Assembly (NCBI GenBank): GCA_022410635.1
Contig: JAJVDF010000249.1
Location: 1,412,042-1,476,041 of the forward strand
From: Tretioscincus oriximinensis
Lineage: Eukaryota; Chordata; Lepidosauria; Squamata; Gymnophthalmidae
Length of the DNA stretch: 64,000 nt
Direction: 5' to 3'
Position numbers and translations under genes: made by a program. Under the pieces are notes generated by a model. The model ran no database searches and was not told the origin of the DNA. It was given only the letters and a program-made list of their open reading frames with translations. Below are positions 1-44,759 of this stretch, piece after piece. Within the stretch, counting starts at the first letter, position 1. Each line of letters opens with the position of its first letter.

Positions 1-284
1 TAAGGCACTACTTATGTAAATCTAAGCAAAGCAAGGAACCAAACATTTTTTTAAAAAAGTCTATAAAGTGATGGCATATACTGTTTTTTACATATCTATG
101 CTAGAGGTCTATGAACTCAAATGCATAGTTTCTGAAGAGCCAATAGACAGAGTGGGCATAATTAAAACTTGGTGGCCTAGGAAGAATTTATGGGGTTCAA
201 AATTTTTGCTACAAACTATAAGGGATCCTAGATTCTCACTACTGGACTTCCAAATAATGTCTAATGAAAATATTGCCGTACTAA

Positions 285-33025
<32,741 letters not shown>

Positions 33026-33245
33026 GCAAGTGCATAGAAAAAACAAAACAAAAAGAATTCGTAAAATACTGTATGTATATATATTTGTGGACTGAATTTT
33101 GTTTTGTACATTAGAAAACTAATATTTTTGTATGGATTCAGTATTTGTATTTTAGTTGTCACTGTAAATTAAACTCATTGTTTATATACTTCAAATATAT
33201 TTATATGTGTCTTTTTCATTACATTAAATATTAGCATTTCGTTTT
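33026..33245 (+). other. TMEM67: TMEM67 3' UTR with candidate poly(A) signals
   Basis: AT-rich sequence after the stop contains two ATTAAA hexamers at 33168-33173 and 33223-33228, the first followed by a T/G-rich stretch. A short 3' UTR of about 160-220 bases is inferred. No canonical AATAAA is seen in this interval. Confidence 0.5.
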
Positions 33246-33417
33246 TAGCATTATATAAGTTAAAATTTGGAAGAGAATAGAAGCTGGTTGACTTAAGAAG
33301 AAAATGTTTAATAGGTAAAAGTAAAGATCTGGCAGTGGACAATCTCTTTTAAAGCAAAGACCACTTAAACCTGGAAAAACATAGCTGATCATTGTTTAGC
33401 TTCAGTTCATCTAAACC

Positions 33418-34030
33418 ACAGGTCTGAAACTGTGGCTCTTTGGCTGCTTGAGTGTGGTTTTGATCTCACCAGAAGAACCTGGGGGGGGGGGGAGAGGGAT
33501 TTCCCCCGTTTTACCTCCCAAAAATATCCGGAAATGATTTTGGTAGTGTGCGATGCCTGCGTCAACCAGACAAGGTGCACACCCCCAAGAGCAGTTCTGG
33601 ACATTGGCAGCAANCGACTGTCGGCTGCCTGACTCAGCCGCCTGCCTGTGGCTGTGCACAGGCACTACGCAGCAGCTGAACCGCAAAACTGCTGTTGGCA
33701 CGTGGCGCACAATTCCAGGGCACAGCCACAGGCAGGCAGCTGAGGCAGGCAGGTGGCAGTTGCTTGCTGACATCGTCCAGAACTGCTCTTGGTGTGCACC
33801 GTGTCTAGCAATCTGAAAGGAAAGAAAAAGAGAGAGAAGAAAGACAGGAAAGAAAAAGGAAGGTAAAGTCTCGGGAAAGGGCAGGGCTTGGGAAGGGGGC
33901 GAGGTTTGGGAAAGAGGTGTGGCTTGGGAAGGGGCAGGGCTTGGGAAGGGGTCATAGCCGTGCAGCCCCCAAGTCACCCTGGGAAGGGGACATGACTACA
34001 AAATGATTCCAAAATGTTTGCCCACCCCTG
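33418..34030. mobile_element. hAT-type non-autonomous element with internal foldback
   Basis: The right end tgtttgcccacccctg is a standard hAT terminus; the left end caggtctgaaactgtggctc is a decayed match. Inside, about 33590-33660 and 33715-33790 form an imperfect inverted repeat around ctgcctgtggctgtg. It contains a 12-G run and a purine-rich stretch. Open frames here are not genes. Confidence 0.6.
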
Positions 34031-35165
34031 TAATAGGTTTAGGAATTATATGTGATTTCATTATTTATGAGAAGATTTGTCTAAGCTTAAATAACATATT
34101 AGAGGCAGTTCCTGAATTTTGCAAACTATCCAGGAAGAACAAAATTCATTATGCATGTAATACATCCCCTTGTTCTTATGAAATGAAGTCCATTAAAACA
34201 GCTTGTGGGCAATAAAGGCAGTCAACTCACATATGCACTACTAATTTGTTACCTTTTTTGTACTCACTATAAACAGGCATGCCTGTTTCCCTGCTTCATG
34301 TATCATCAACTAACAAAAGGATTCTGGAATCTAGACTCTTAAATTTGCTGATTCGTAAAATAAAAGAGTACACAGTTTGGCCTTTCATGAAAGCAAGAAT
34401 GCTGACATGTTTATAAAAATGTGCTCATGCAGTTAAACATAGCAAATATGGCTTAAAAGAAAAATAGGCCACCACTGCATGTGTCAGTAGGTCAGTTAAC
34501 AGAAGAATGGTCAGATGCATTGTAATGAAAGTAACGCAAGAAAATTAACTACAATTAGTTGTAAGAAGCTCATTATAACACTAAGTTATAACTAATGTTC
34601 TTTGCGGCATTATTGAAATCTCATTGATAATTTTAGTAGCCTTTCTATATTTTTTTTCAAATTCATTCCTTTTCCAAGTACAATAGTCTGTTTCCCATTA
34701 AATTCATTATTTGTTAATATTATATTTATATATATAAATTATAGCTTCTTTTTTTAATAATTACCACAAATTGCCATGATTTCCATTGAGCTGACACACT
34801 TTCATTCTCAATTAGATTAGACTTTATTAATGTACTAATGAAATAAGCCCATTGCCCGAGTTTAATGCAACGGGGGGGTCTAACTTACTCTTCCTTCCTC
34901 CTTCCTTCTTCCTGGATTATTCATTCCCTGTTCTTGCTGGGCTGGGTTCCATGGCAACTGTTGCTGATCTAGCCCTGGCTTTAGAGCGTTGATGACAGCA
35001 CTGCAGGTCCTGGGATTCATCCAAATTTTGTCCACTTGCAGAGTGTTCAGGGACTATTGTAACTCCAGGTAATAATGTCTAGAGAGATATTGGATTGCTG
35101 TAGTGCACCTCACTTCACCCTAGAGGTTTACCAGGCCCTAGCATTATCATTTCACCAAAGCAGTT
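34031..35165. other. Intergenic, nothing recognised
   Basis: AT-rich sequence with no gene or repeat I can name. Confidence 0.5.
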
Positions 35166-35455
35166 AACTAGAAGAAGAAGAAGAACCGAGTTTTTATACC
35201 CCGCTCTTTTCCAGAGTGACTTATATGGTTATTTTTGCCTGAAGGCTTACAACTTATTCTATCTTTCCCATCAAGTTAATGGTGGTACTTAATTGTCTAA
35301 TTGATATACAAATTACAAATTTGCATCTCTTTCAAATAGCCAAGTTGGCTAAAGCTGCAGGCTAGTGGAAGGCGCTCACCACTCACCACATCCAACACAA
35401 GACTTTGAAACCCGATCTCTGGAATGGAAGACTGAGCCATTCGTGCCTGATAAAT
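35166..35455 (-). mobile_element. SINE-B, diverged, inverted
   Basis: Starts with (GAA)n and tttttataccccgctctttt and ends with actgagccattcgtgcctga, the complement of the family B head. The middle is diverged. Confidence 0.7.
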
Positions 35456-35810
35456 TCACCCATGTAAGCCACAGTATATTTCAGGACAAAGTTCTTAGAT
35501 TCCACAGTTGGAAATATTCTCATGGAAATGCTAGAGCATAGTCTTGTTCTGTGTATCAGATATTGTTGTGTAGGGAAATGAACAAGCTGCTTGCACATTT
35601 GTAGCCACCTGGTTGTCCCCTTGCCCCTTGTCCATCATGGCTAATAATAGCTAGCTACTAGGTGGATCTATGGAATAATGTCTCCTTCTGGGAGCTAGAG
35701 ATGCTAGTGGCATACAAGAAATCTGTTACCCCAATTTAATAATTTTCCCAGATTGACAGATAAGTAACTACCACTTTGTTTCCAATATGTCCTTTTGAGC
35801 AAAACATTGA

Positions 35811-36050
35811 GAGCCAGTTTGGTGTAGTGGTTAGAATGTTGGACTTGCACCTGGTAGTCTCCGGGTTCGATGCCACATTCATCCATGAAAGCCAGCTGGG
35901 TGATCTTGGGCCAGTCACAGTTCTTTGAACTCTCTCAGCCCCACCTACAAAAGCTATGTGCGNCACTGTATGGTTGGCTGCCCTGAGACCTTTGGATATA
36001 GGGATATAAATACAAATAAATAAATAGATAGATAAATAAATAAATAAAAA
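35811..36050 (+). mobile_element. SINE-A
   Basis: Head gagccagtttggtgtagtgg and a B-box-like ggttcgatgcc at about 35864-35874. A deletion removes the gtgtctgttgtgg segment. The tail is (AAAT)n. Confidence 0.8.
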
Positions 36051-36379
36051 GAATACTGGCTGGCTATTTGAGATCTGAGGTGTGGATGCACAGCCTACAC
36101 GCTGTACCCCTTCTCCAGATCTGATATAGGCATCCCAAGATGCTACTGAGCATAAGGGCATGCCACCTGTGCACTACATCCACTCTCTGAATTTTACATA
36201 GGCAATCCCAAAGCCAGAGTAAGACTAAACAGCCTGTGGCAAAAGCAATACAGAGTAGCCAACTGCAAGGTTCCCTGGAAGATTCAGGGAGATGAAAGAC
36301 AAAACCCTTTGAGCTTGTGGACAGCCAGCCATTACCACATACATAGTTTATTGCATCTTATTGTCCAGCCAGCATGACT

Positions 36380-36871
36380 GGACACACATCACGACAGTCT
36401 TGAAAGAGCAGCACTTGCTGCCAATCTGTTACCGAGCCCAATTCAAGGTGTTAACTTTTAACTTCTGAGACCCTAAATAACCTATGCCCCAAATACCTAA
36501 AGGAACATCTCCCATATCAACCTGCCTGTGCCTTAAGTTCTTCAGTGGAAGCCTTCCTGGTTGCACCACCCATTTCAACAGCAAATGGAGTAGAAACCTG
36601 GGGTAGAGCCTTCTCGATGGTGGCCCCCAGACTAGGGCATGGTCTCTCCCTCAAGGTGTGTCAGTCACCAGCGTTGTATTCATTTAGAAGATCTTTGAAG
36701 ACGTACGTCTTTAGCTTGGCCTTTGGTTGAAGAAATGTCATTTTTCTTCCCACTTTTAGATACTGTTTTGGTAATTTTTTAATGTCAATTTTGTATTGTT
36801 TTTATCGTTGACCAACCTGAAACCTTTGTGTATAGGGCAGGGTATATAAATAAACAAATTAAATAAATAAT
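36380..36871 (+). mobile_element. L2-type LINE 3' end, source of SINE-like tail
   Basis: The remnant encodes the 'ctgccaatctgttaccgagc' block that follows the RT fragment type seen at 7.06 kb. It runs through a 3' UTR to ctgaaacctttgtgtatagg, gcagggtatataa and an AAAT-rich tail. The last 50 bases match the SINE-A tail. Confidence 0.65.
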
Positions 36872-36894
36872 ATTAAGAAATGGCACTTAAAAAG

Positions 36895-37018
36895 GCAGTC
36901 ACCATCCTGAGAATTACAAAGAACTGTGACTAGCCCAAGGTCACACAGCTGGCTTCATGGAGCAGTGCAGAGTCAAACCAGAAGAATTCCAGAATCTGAT
37001 ACTTTAACCACAAGATGG
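36895..37018 (-). repeat. SINE-A/C body fragment, inverted
   Basis: Contains agcccaaggtcacacagctg and gcttcatggagcag, the complement of the SINE body. Neither end is intact. Confidence 0.55.
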
Positions 37019-37066
37019 CTTTTCTGTGGTGGTTCCCATACTTTGGAACAGCCTCCCAGGAAGTAA

Positions 37067-37268
37067 GCTGACCAGATGACTCCTTTTAGTGGGGGGGGGG
37101 GGTTGAAAACCCATTTTGGGAGTGCCTCCCATTTTTTTCTGAGGAAAAAAAATAAAAAACAAATATTGAAAAAAAAAAATTTTTTTAAATCCTCAGAAAA
37201 AACTGGGAGGCACCCCAAAACCGGGTTTTCAACCCCCCCCCCCTCCCAAAAGGGGTCATCTGGTCAGC
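37067..37268. mobile_element. Hairpin MITE, copy 1
   Basis: The ends gctgaccagatgac and gtcatctggtcagc are inverted. Inside, runs of G and C flank ttgaaaaccc and gggttttcaa, and the arms are about 65-70 bases. A second copy lies at 38009-38211. Confidence 0.7.
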
Positions 37269-38008
37269 CTACCAGCAGAGGTTTATCAGATGTCAACAGT
37301 ATGTTTTTCAGTACCTGGTTTAAATGCTCATAAAATTACAGGCGTCTTTCTGTTAAATATAAAGTGATCAACATCTTTTCTAATATATACATTTAATGAT
37401 TAATCATTTGATCACATCAAAAGACAAAAAAAAAAAGAAAAGGAAAAGTGAAAGAAAGGGGGGNGATAATTAAAAAGTCAGCATTCTCCAGCTTCTGTTG
37501 TCAGGTCTTTTGCTATAATGTGCTCTAGCATATTTTTCTTATGAATAATCTAGAGGAAATGAGCTTTTTCCACTGCACATTTCACAGAATGAGTAATCAA
37601 CTTGATGATATTCAAAGTGCTTTAAATTCTAGTGCAGGCCCCTTGAACAGCAGCAGCAGCAGTCTGGCAAATGCCACAACTTATGTTTGTAAAAAATTAC
37701 ATAAAACTGTTTGACTACAGTTTTCAGATGATTGAACGGTGTTAGAAACAACCTTTTAGTGATCTTGTTCCATAGCAGCAAATCCTGTGAAATCAACTAT
37801 TTTTACTTCTTCTACCTAGTTTTTCTTGAAGTCATTGTCGTTTGAAATAACCCCCCAAAATGAAAAGCTGCTACTATGAATAACAATTATAAAAAATGAC
37901 AAATTGATACTAGAAATTGAAAACCTGTCTTATTTCCACTTCAAAGAAAAGAGTATTAAATCACTAAATTCAAAAACTTTTACAAAATTTCTGGCATACA
38001 GGTCAGTT

Positions 38009-38211
38009 TGGCCGACCAGATGACCCGTTTTGGGGGGGGTGTTGAAAACCCATTTTTGGGGTGGCTCCCGGTTTTTTCTAAGGAAAAAAAATGAAAAAAC
38101 AAAAAGATTGAAAAAAAAACTTTTTGGGAAAAAAATTTCCTCAGAAAAAAACTGGGAGGCACCCCAAAACCGGGTTTTCAACCCCCCCCCAAAGGGGTCA
38201 TCTGGTCAGCC
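38009..38211. mobile_element. Hairpin MITE, copy 2
   Basis: Same orientation and layout as copy 1: gaccagatgacccgttttgg at the left, ggggtcatctggtcagc at the right, and an A-rich loop. Confidence 0.7.
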
Positions 38212-38214
38212 TAA

Positions 38215-39385
38215 GATCAGTTGGTGCACTGATGGAATTCAAAAGGAGAACTTCTTCAGCCAATCTTAGCTTCAAGAAAGCTTACGAGATGGTGCTTCGT
38301 GCCATTTATAGATCAATCTAGTATCTCAAAGCATAGCTAGAAGCCACATGTACAGTTGTTTAAAAATAGGTCTTGCATAAGCTGCCACATTCCCCATGCT
38401 TCCAAGTGCTCTTTAAGAGCAACTACATGTCAAGTCTGAGCTACCAATGGATGGATAATGCTAAGTATGTCTTCAATGTTATCCAGATAAACCTTGATGA
38501 GCATAATTCAGCTGGTAAAAAGTCTCTGATCTCCATTATCATCATCACTTTTGAAAACTTAATTTAATTAATTCCTGGGTAAATCTTCTGTTTCTATTTT
38601 CATGTTTTGATTTTAAGAGCCACTATTAATCATTCACACATTGTCTGATGAAAAGTAATCTTATGTGAGTTTCCTGAAGAAGTGCATTGAATTCAATAAT
38701 ATTGGAGTAGGTGTAATTGAAACTACTCTGGCTGCATTCACACCAGGAGGAAAGAAAGAAAGCGAATTGTATCTAAATTGGCTTCGCTGTTTTCTCTTCT
38801 TTCCCACCCCGTTTTGAAAGCTTAATAGACTTTTATCCTATTATTTTAAAGTATTGATTTAGAATGTGGCTGTTAATATCAACTCAATGAAAAAAATTGA
38901 TTCCAAATGCTAGCTGGGTTGCCCGACTCCTCTCCACATGTGTTCATCTCGTATTTCAGCAATCTATGTTCTGGACTATTGCCTCCACCAGTCCTACCAG
39001 CACAAGTTACCAACTGGGGGTTGATGAAGTCTTTGTACCTTTGTCAGAGGTTGTAGTTGCCTACCACCAAGTCATAGGCTGCAGGTAATGCAGGATTTAT
39101 GCCTGCAGGGGAGCACTTTCTGTGCAACTCCTGCAGACGTAATGGCGGGTTGTGAGCAACGCAGTCACTATATACCTGCCTCACTGCAGGTTTAATGAAA
39201 GCTGATTTCTCCAGCTGCCACGGTGGAGGTCATCTGAAACCTGGTTTTTCCCTGCATGTGTCCTGCACAAACGAGGTTGTGCGAGCAGAGGGGAAAGTAG
39301 CGGCAGCAATCCATCAATTAGGACCCACAACCACAAAGCAGTATGAAAGTAAAAGAGGAATAACAAAACTACATCAGAAATTCCA
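38215..39385. other. Intergenic, nothing recognised
   Basis: No gene or known repeat. Confidence 0.45.
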
Positions 39386-39387
39386 CT

Positions 39388-39893
39388 AACAGAATACGCA
39401 CATACACTCACACGCACACACGTGCTTGTGGTGACAGAGGCAGAACAAAGCTGCACAAAAGCTCCGATCTCCTGTCAAAAACCCAAGCATGTTTCCTCTG
39501 CAAGGAGGCGAGTTGGCGCGCTCTGCCTCACAGCAGGTGCGAAATCCCGCCTCCTGCAGAGGAACAGCTATGGCACGAACCGAGGTTCCTTCCAGGACCC
39601 AGGAAGCAATGCTTGTGCTGCAGCCTTCAGCCCTGACAGCTCCTTTGCCTTAAAATCCCGGATGATCATCAGGGAATGTAATCATCCGGGATTTTAAGGC
39701 AAAGGAGCTGTCAGGGCTGAAGGCTGCAGCACAAGCATTGCTTCCTGGGTCCGGGAAGGAACCTCAGTGCGTGCCACTGGTGCAGCATCGGGTAATGTAA
39801 AAATCCAGGATTTTCTCTTAAAACCCAGAGGGGACTATATTTTAGTCCCCCAAACCGGGAATGCCCCATCTTTCCAGGACATATGGCAGCCCC
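39388..39893 (+). repeat. 'cttgtggtga' repeat family, copy with internal 85-bp palindrome
   Basis: Bases 39420-39660 match 44145-44340 (gcagaac..agctgcacaaaag, gtttcctctgcaaggag, ctcctttgccttaaaatccc). The right end, gacatatggcagccc, is an inverted counterpart of the gttgccatatt start of the other copy, suggesting a DNA-transposon-like unit. Arms 39582-39666 and 39681-39765 form a palindrome with one mismatch. Confidence 0.6.
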
Positions 39894-40571
39894 AGATAGT
39901 CATGATGCAGATTTGATATATTAACATTTCCTCCATGGATAGGTTTCCTTGCCTGTGGATTATGATACTAAGGCTGTTAGATTCTGGGAGTGCAGTAGAG
40001 GTGCACCATTATGGGCTTCCATCCTCCCACAGTCTCCAGATATGAAGCCGTGCACTCATTATGATGGAGACATTGCATGGTGACTTGTGTTGGGTCTGTA
40101 GAGATTTGTTGCAGCTTAAAAGGTAAATAAGACTGGTTTCGCATCCTTTGTCCCTTGAAGGAATGAAGCTCTTGGCCAGAAAATATGCATTGCTTTGTCT
40201 TCACCTAATACCCTGTGACAACAGTGTGCCCAGCCCTGCAGGCTCAGTCAAAAGTATATAAAATGTACCAGGAAGTTAAGAGATAATGTGTAAGACTTTT
40301 GAGAAAAGTGTGGCTCATACATTCAATTTTTTTACATATTCTAAAAATATGCCTGTAACTGGAAATGTCATTTGCCTGCTGAAACTGAATGATTTTAGGA
40401 CCCAGGTGTCTGCATTGTCTTTTAGATTCTTCCCCGGTTCATTTCTTATTTCTCATTTTTCTTTCTATGTCAGGCTTTAGACAACAAGCCACTGATAGTC
40501 AAGACCAGTCATATCATACTTTGCACACTGTCAAAGCAAAATGTCTCCAAAGCATATAGTACAGTTCTGAG

Positions 40572-40895
40572 TGTTAGGTCCTCCTATAGTTTCACTTTCC
40601 CCCTTTTCAACTCTCTCGTCTGGTCTTTTGAATTATATCACACACACACACCGGTGGGAAGCCTGCCAGCGGGAAAGTTAGCTGTTCTCATTGGTCTGTG
40701 TCTTCCCGTAGGTGGAGCCACCGTCTTGCATATAATCCAGCTTCTCCTTTCACTTTCTGTTCTAACTCTTTAGTTACTGCTGAAGTTAACTCCTAACTTC
40801 TGGTCTTATTTCTGGACTTATTTCTATCAATAAATATTCTTCAACAAGATTGCTTTCCTTGTCATTCCTGGATTTGGAGCTCTGCAATCCTAACA
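40572..40895 (+). mobile_element. Solo LTR, 324 bp
   Basis: The ends TGTTAGG and CCTAACA are inverted. The near-identical flanks ctgag and ctgtg fit a 5-bp target duplication. Inside, in order: a CCAAT-box complement (attgg, about 40700), TATA-like catataatcc at about 40729, and AATAAA at 40829-40834. No gag/pol is nearby, so this is a solo LTR of an endogenous retrovirus or similar element. Confidence 0.65.
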
Positions 40896-41029
40896 CTGTG
40901 ATATGGTAATACTCCTTAGTTTTTTTCAGAAAAAAGAGAACATTTAGGAAGAATTTTGCAGTTGTGAATATTTTGAAAGCTGAGTTGCAAGTTGATTCAT
41001 ATTTTTTCTAATTTTTATGGAAACGTTAA

Positions 41030-41290
41030 TAGAATCATAGAGATGGAAGGGACCTCCAGGGCCATCGAGTCCACCCTGCTGCTCAATGCAGGATTCATTA
41101 AAACATCTCAGACTGTCCAGTCTATGTTTGAAGACTTCCAGTGAAGACGAACTGACCACCTCCTGTGGCAACCTGTTCCACTGGTTTTTCACCCTGGCTG
41201 TTAGAAAGTTTTTTTCTGATTATCTAATCTAAATCTACTGCCTTGCAGTTTCATTCCATTGTTTTTAGTCCTTCCATATTGTCAATGAAA
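41030..41290 (-). mobile_element. CR1-type LINE 3' end
   Basis: agagatggaagggacctcca followed by the antisense of an ORF2 end (minus-strand NQWNRLPQEVVSSSSLEVF). Confidence 0.75.
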
Positions 41291-41364
41291 TTTTTGTAAT
41301 TTGCTTTCTTAGTTTAGTCCCCAAAGGATTTTAGGTTTGATCTTGTGATTACAGTGTCAGGTTC

Positions 41365-41578
41365 TTATCAAGTAAATTCTCAGTTTGATTCCATACTCCT
41401 ACATGAAACTAGCTGGGAGACATTGGGCTAGTCATAGCTCTTCAGAGCCTTCCAAGCCCCGCATACGTCACAAGGAGTTTGTTGTGAAGAGAAGAACACA
41501 AAGTTATGTAAGCCATTTTGAGTCTCTCTCTGCCTTGAGAAAATCGCAATATAAAAACAGATTCTCCTTCTTTTAGCC
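41365..41578 (+). mobile_element. SINE-C (A-like body, B-like tail)
   Basis: The body agctgggagacattgggcta resembles SINE-A, but the 3' end is taagccattttgagtctctc, then a tataaaaacagattctcctt tail as in SINE-B. Confidence 0.6.
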
Positions 41579-41774
41579 TGCATCGGGAGGCACTCATCTC
41601 CCGGTATACAGCATATTATATAATCCAGTATTGCAGTTATGCAATAAAGGAATTTAATCCAATTCGACTGATAATTGGTTGGATAACTTGCATGTTACTG
41701 CTGGTATTGCTGCTGGTAACTATATGCCAAAGCATCTTGTGAAGGTTGTCATAGCCCATTCATTATCATATACA

Positions 41775-42150
41775 GTATAATAAAAGGCGCATGGGAGAAT
41801 TCAATATTCTGAGGTATAATGACCAATGACAGGGCTTGAAACTTTGGCAGCCTCCACAGACCAGGGTCCTGGGTTGGAAACTGGATAAGAGACAGAAAAC
41901 GGGGAAATAGACAGTTCTCTGGTGGAAATTTGTTGGAAGTGGAATACCTTAGGGTTCAGTATTGGGGTCAGTCCTGGGATGAAAGATAAAAGGGAAAGAA
42001 GATAAAGAAAAAATAGAGAAGGAAAGAAGGAAGGAAAGGAAAATGGAAAGAAGGAACTAAACAAGCAGCAAGTAAAAGCGGGATGGTAGGGGGCATGGAT
42101 GAAAATAAGGGGGAGGAGGGGCTAGAGCCCATTATTTTACCATAATGCAA
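41775..42150 (+). repeat. Unclassified ~400-bp repeat, copy 2
   Basis: Same block order as the copy at 4026, without the tandem expansion of the aatgacagggct unit. Confidence 0.65.
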
Positions 42151-42711
42151 CTGGCTAATTCCAATAGTGGTAAGAGAATATGTTATTTATTCTATTTCTC
42201 CCTCATAGGTGGCTATTATCTTTCCTAACTTAGTGTGGATGAAAAGATGCAAGTTGAGGAAGTTTTGCTGGAATATAACTGGGTTTTTTAATATGTTTGT
42301 ATTGCTGTTTTATAATTGGAGTTATTTTAAAACTTGTTCCCAAGAGGTACCGGGAAGTCAGCTGCTGCCACCTGTTTGATTCGTACGTTGTGAAGACTGA
42401 CAGAGCAAGGCGTTGATCAGACCTTCAGGGGACAAATTCATCTACAGCACATAGTTCCAATCTCACAGTGGCTCTATTTACGTGCACTGAAAGTTACATG
42501 ATCAGTATTTGTGCATCTCTGTGCATTCATTGTCTTCACAAGTTTCATAAGCTGATGGCAAGATACTTTGAAGAGTTAATTATGTTGCAAATGTTGACAA
42601 ACTACAAAAGCCTGGGGAAAGATATTATTTTAAAAAACTCATTCATGACGCTTAAACGAGATGCTTGTATTTTTTTGTTTGTTTCTGAACCAAACAAACC
42701 CTGGAGGTCAA

Positions 42712-42840
42712 TTTCAGAGAAATAGCCATTTTTGTCTAGTAGAAAGTCCAGCAAAAGGGCTAATAGAACTTGGAGACTTAACAGTAGAAAAGTAGGTGGC
42801 ATAAGCTTTAGATGTGTCTACAAAAGCTTATGCCATTGCT
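42712..42840. repeat. Inverted pair of the 'gttagtct' family, collapsed
   Basis: The left unit, from atttcagagaaatagcc to gtggcataagcttt, is followed at once by tgtctacaaaagcttatgcc, an inverted piece of the same unit. Confidence 0.55.
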
Positions 42841-42898
42841 TAAATCTTCAATAGAAGGTTGGTATTTCATGCACTTCAAGCCCAAGCAGGCGCTACTG

Positions 42899-43200
42899 AG
42901 CACGGATAGCTCAGTTGCTAAGGAATCCGTCTCTCACCTGGGAGATGCGGTTTGGAGGCCCTGTGTGGGATGTGGGGAGGGGTGAGCACCTTCCACTAGC
43001 CTGCAGCTCTAGCCAACCCAGCTATTCGAAAGCAGGAACTGCAAGAAATGGCAACTGACTGCACGTAGACAGGGAACCATCAGAGCCTGGTAGGGAAGAT
43101 AGAATGTCAGCCTTCGGGCAAAATGCCCTTGTAAGCCGCTTTGAGTCCCTTTGAAAGGTGAGAAAAGCGGGGTATAAGGATCCAGTTCTTCTTCTTCTTG
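42899..43200 (+). mobile_element. SINE-B, full length
   Basis: Head agcacggatagctcagttgc; B-box-like gcggtttgga; body with ccttccactagcctgcagct; end aaaagcggggtataaggatc and (CTT)n. Confidence 0.85.
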
Positions 43201-43254
43201 GTTTTAATGCATTGCAATTTTTTCATTTTTTAAAATTCTTAAATTTTAATTTAA

Positions 43255-43332
43255 TCAGGCTTGCAGCGTGTCACCCAAAATATCTTGGTGTGTCACCTTT
43301 GATACACGTGTCATAGGTTAGCCATCACTGCA
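43255..43332. mobile_element. hAT-type element end fragment
   Basis: tgtcacctttgatacacgtg, then tcataggttagccatcactg, resembles the end of hAT MITEs of lizards. It is truncated by the CR1 fragment. Confidence 0.4.
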
Positions 43333-43335
43333 CTA

Positions 43336-44045
43336 AACCATCCCAAACAGATGGCTGTCTGGCCTCTGTTTGAAGACTTCCAGCAAAGAACTCACCATCT
43401 ACTGTGGCAACCTGTTCCACTGGTTTATCACCCTTATTTATCAAAATGTTTTTTCAGGTATCTAATCCATATCTACTTCCTTGCGGTTTCATCCCATTGT
43501 TTCTAGTCCTTCCATGTACCAATGAGAACAATACTGATCCCTCTGCTCTGTTGAAGCCCTTTAGATATTTGTCGACAGCTATCAAGTCTCCTCTCAGTCT
43601 TCTCTTTTGTAGACTAAACATCCCTAGATCCTTTAACCGTGCCTCATACGACATGGTTTCCAGACCAATCACCATTCTGGTAACTCTCTTTTGAACTTGC
43701 TCTAGTTTATCAATGTTCTTTTTAAATTTGGTCTCTCATAGGTATAGAGGAATAATTACTTCACGTGATTGAAATTCTATGCTTTTAATACACCCCAGGC
43801 TTGTGTTTGTCTTTTTTTGCAGCTGTTTCACACTGTTGACTCACGTTTAGTCTGTGATCTACCAATATACCAGGTCCTTCTCACACATGCTGCTGCTCAG
43901 ACATATTCCTCCGATTCTGTATGTGCTGTTTTCATTTTTGTTGCCCGGATGGGAGGGTCTTGGATTTCTCCCTGTTAAATATGCTTTTAGGACTTGCTGT
44001 GGGTAGTGGGTGGGAGATGTCCAAGAATCTCATACATTTTAACAG
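43336..44045 (-). pseudogene. CR1-type LINE 3' half
   Basis: On the minus strand MVIGLETMSYEARLKDLGMF, then QKRRLRGDLIAVDKYLKGF, is the CR1-clade RT C-terminus. The upstream part (to about 44045) is more degraded. The ORF is broken. Confidence 0.8.
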
Positions 44046-44068
44046 ATTATCCACTATTGTACAAGTAG

Positions 44069-44480
44069 GGTTGCCATATTTTGACAGGCCAAAACTGGGG
44101 CGGGGGACTGTGCATGCATAAACACGCGCAAACATGCGCACGCACACACGCTTGTGGTGAGACAGGCAGAACAGAGCTGCACAAAAGGTCTGATCTGTCA
44201 AAAACCGAAGTGTTTCCTCTGCAAGGAGACGAGTTGACACGCTCTGCCTGACAGTAGGGGTGAAACCCTGCCTCCAGCAGAGGATCATCTACGGAACACC
44301 CTGATGGCTCCTTTGCCTTAAAATCCCAGATTTTCTCTTAAAACCCGGATGTCACTTCTGCCCCCTACTCCTAGACTGGCACCCTGAGATGACATCACTT
44401 CTGGTTCCATCCCTGGAAGTGACATAAAAAAATTACAAAAATCTCATACATTTTGGGGCTCCAGATCCAGGTTTCCCGCT
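44069..44480 (+). repeat. 'cttgtggtga' repeat family, second copy
   Basis: Starts gttgccatattttgacaggc, carries gcacac and cttgtggtgagacaggcaga, then gtttcctctgcaaggagac and ctcctttgccttaaaatccc. The right boundary is unclear. Confidence 0.55.
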
Positions 44481-44759
44481 GAAAACTCCCAGTACTAGTT
44501 ATGGGTGTATCAGTTCCCACGATTAAGAACCTTTTTTGAAAGAAAAAAGCATGCTGTCCATTCATTTATTTTGACCTGTATAAAAACATACATAAGAACA
44601 CCTAATTAAATATTTTTCTTGGCGGGTAAAAAAAATGCACAAAGGCTGCCTATTATACCCCTAATGTTGAAAAACGTTTTGGAAATTAGTAACCCGCGGC
44701 AAGGGAAGAGACCCAACTAGTAAGCAAATTACTAACATGCAATAATAGAATTACAGTAG

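Noticed and set aside
33411..33977. 188-codon minus-strand open frame
   Set aside because: It lies wholly inside a hAT-type element and consists of low-complexity Pro/Ser and repeat-derived sequence.
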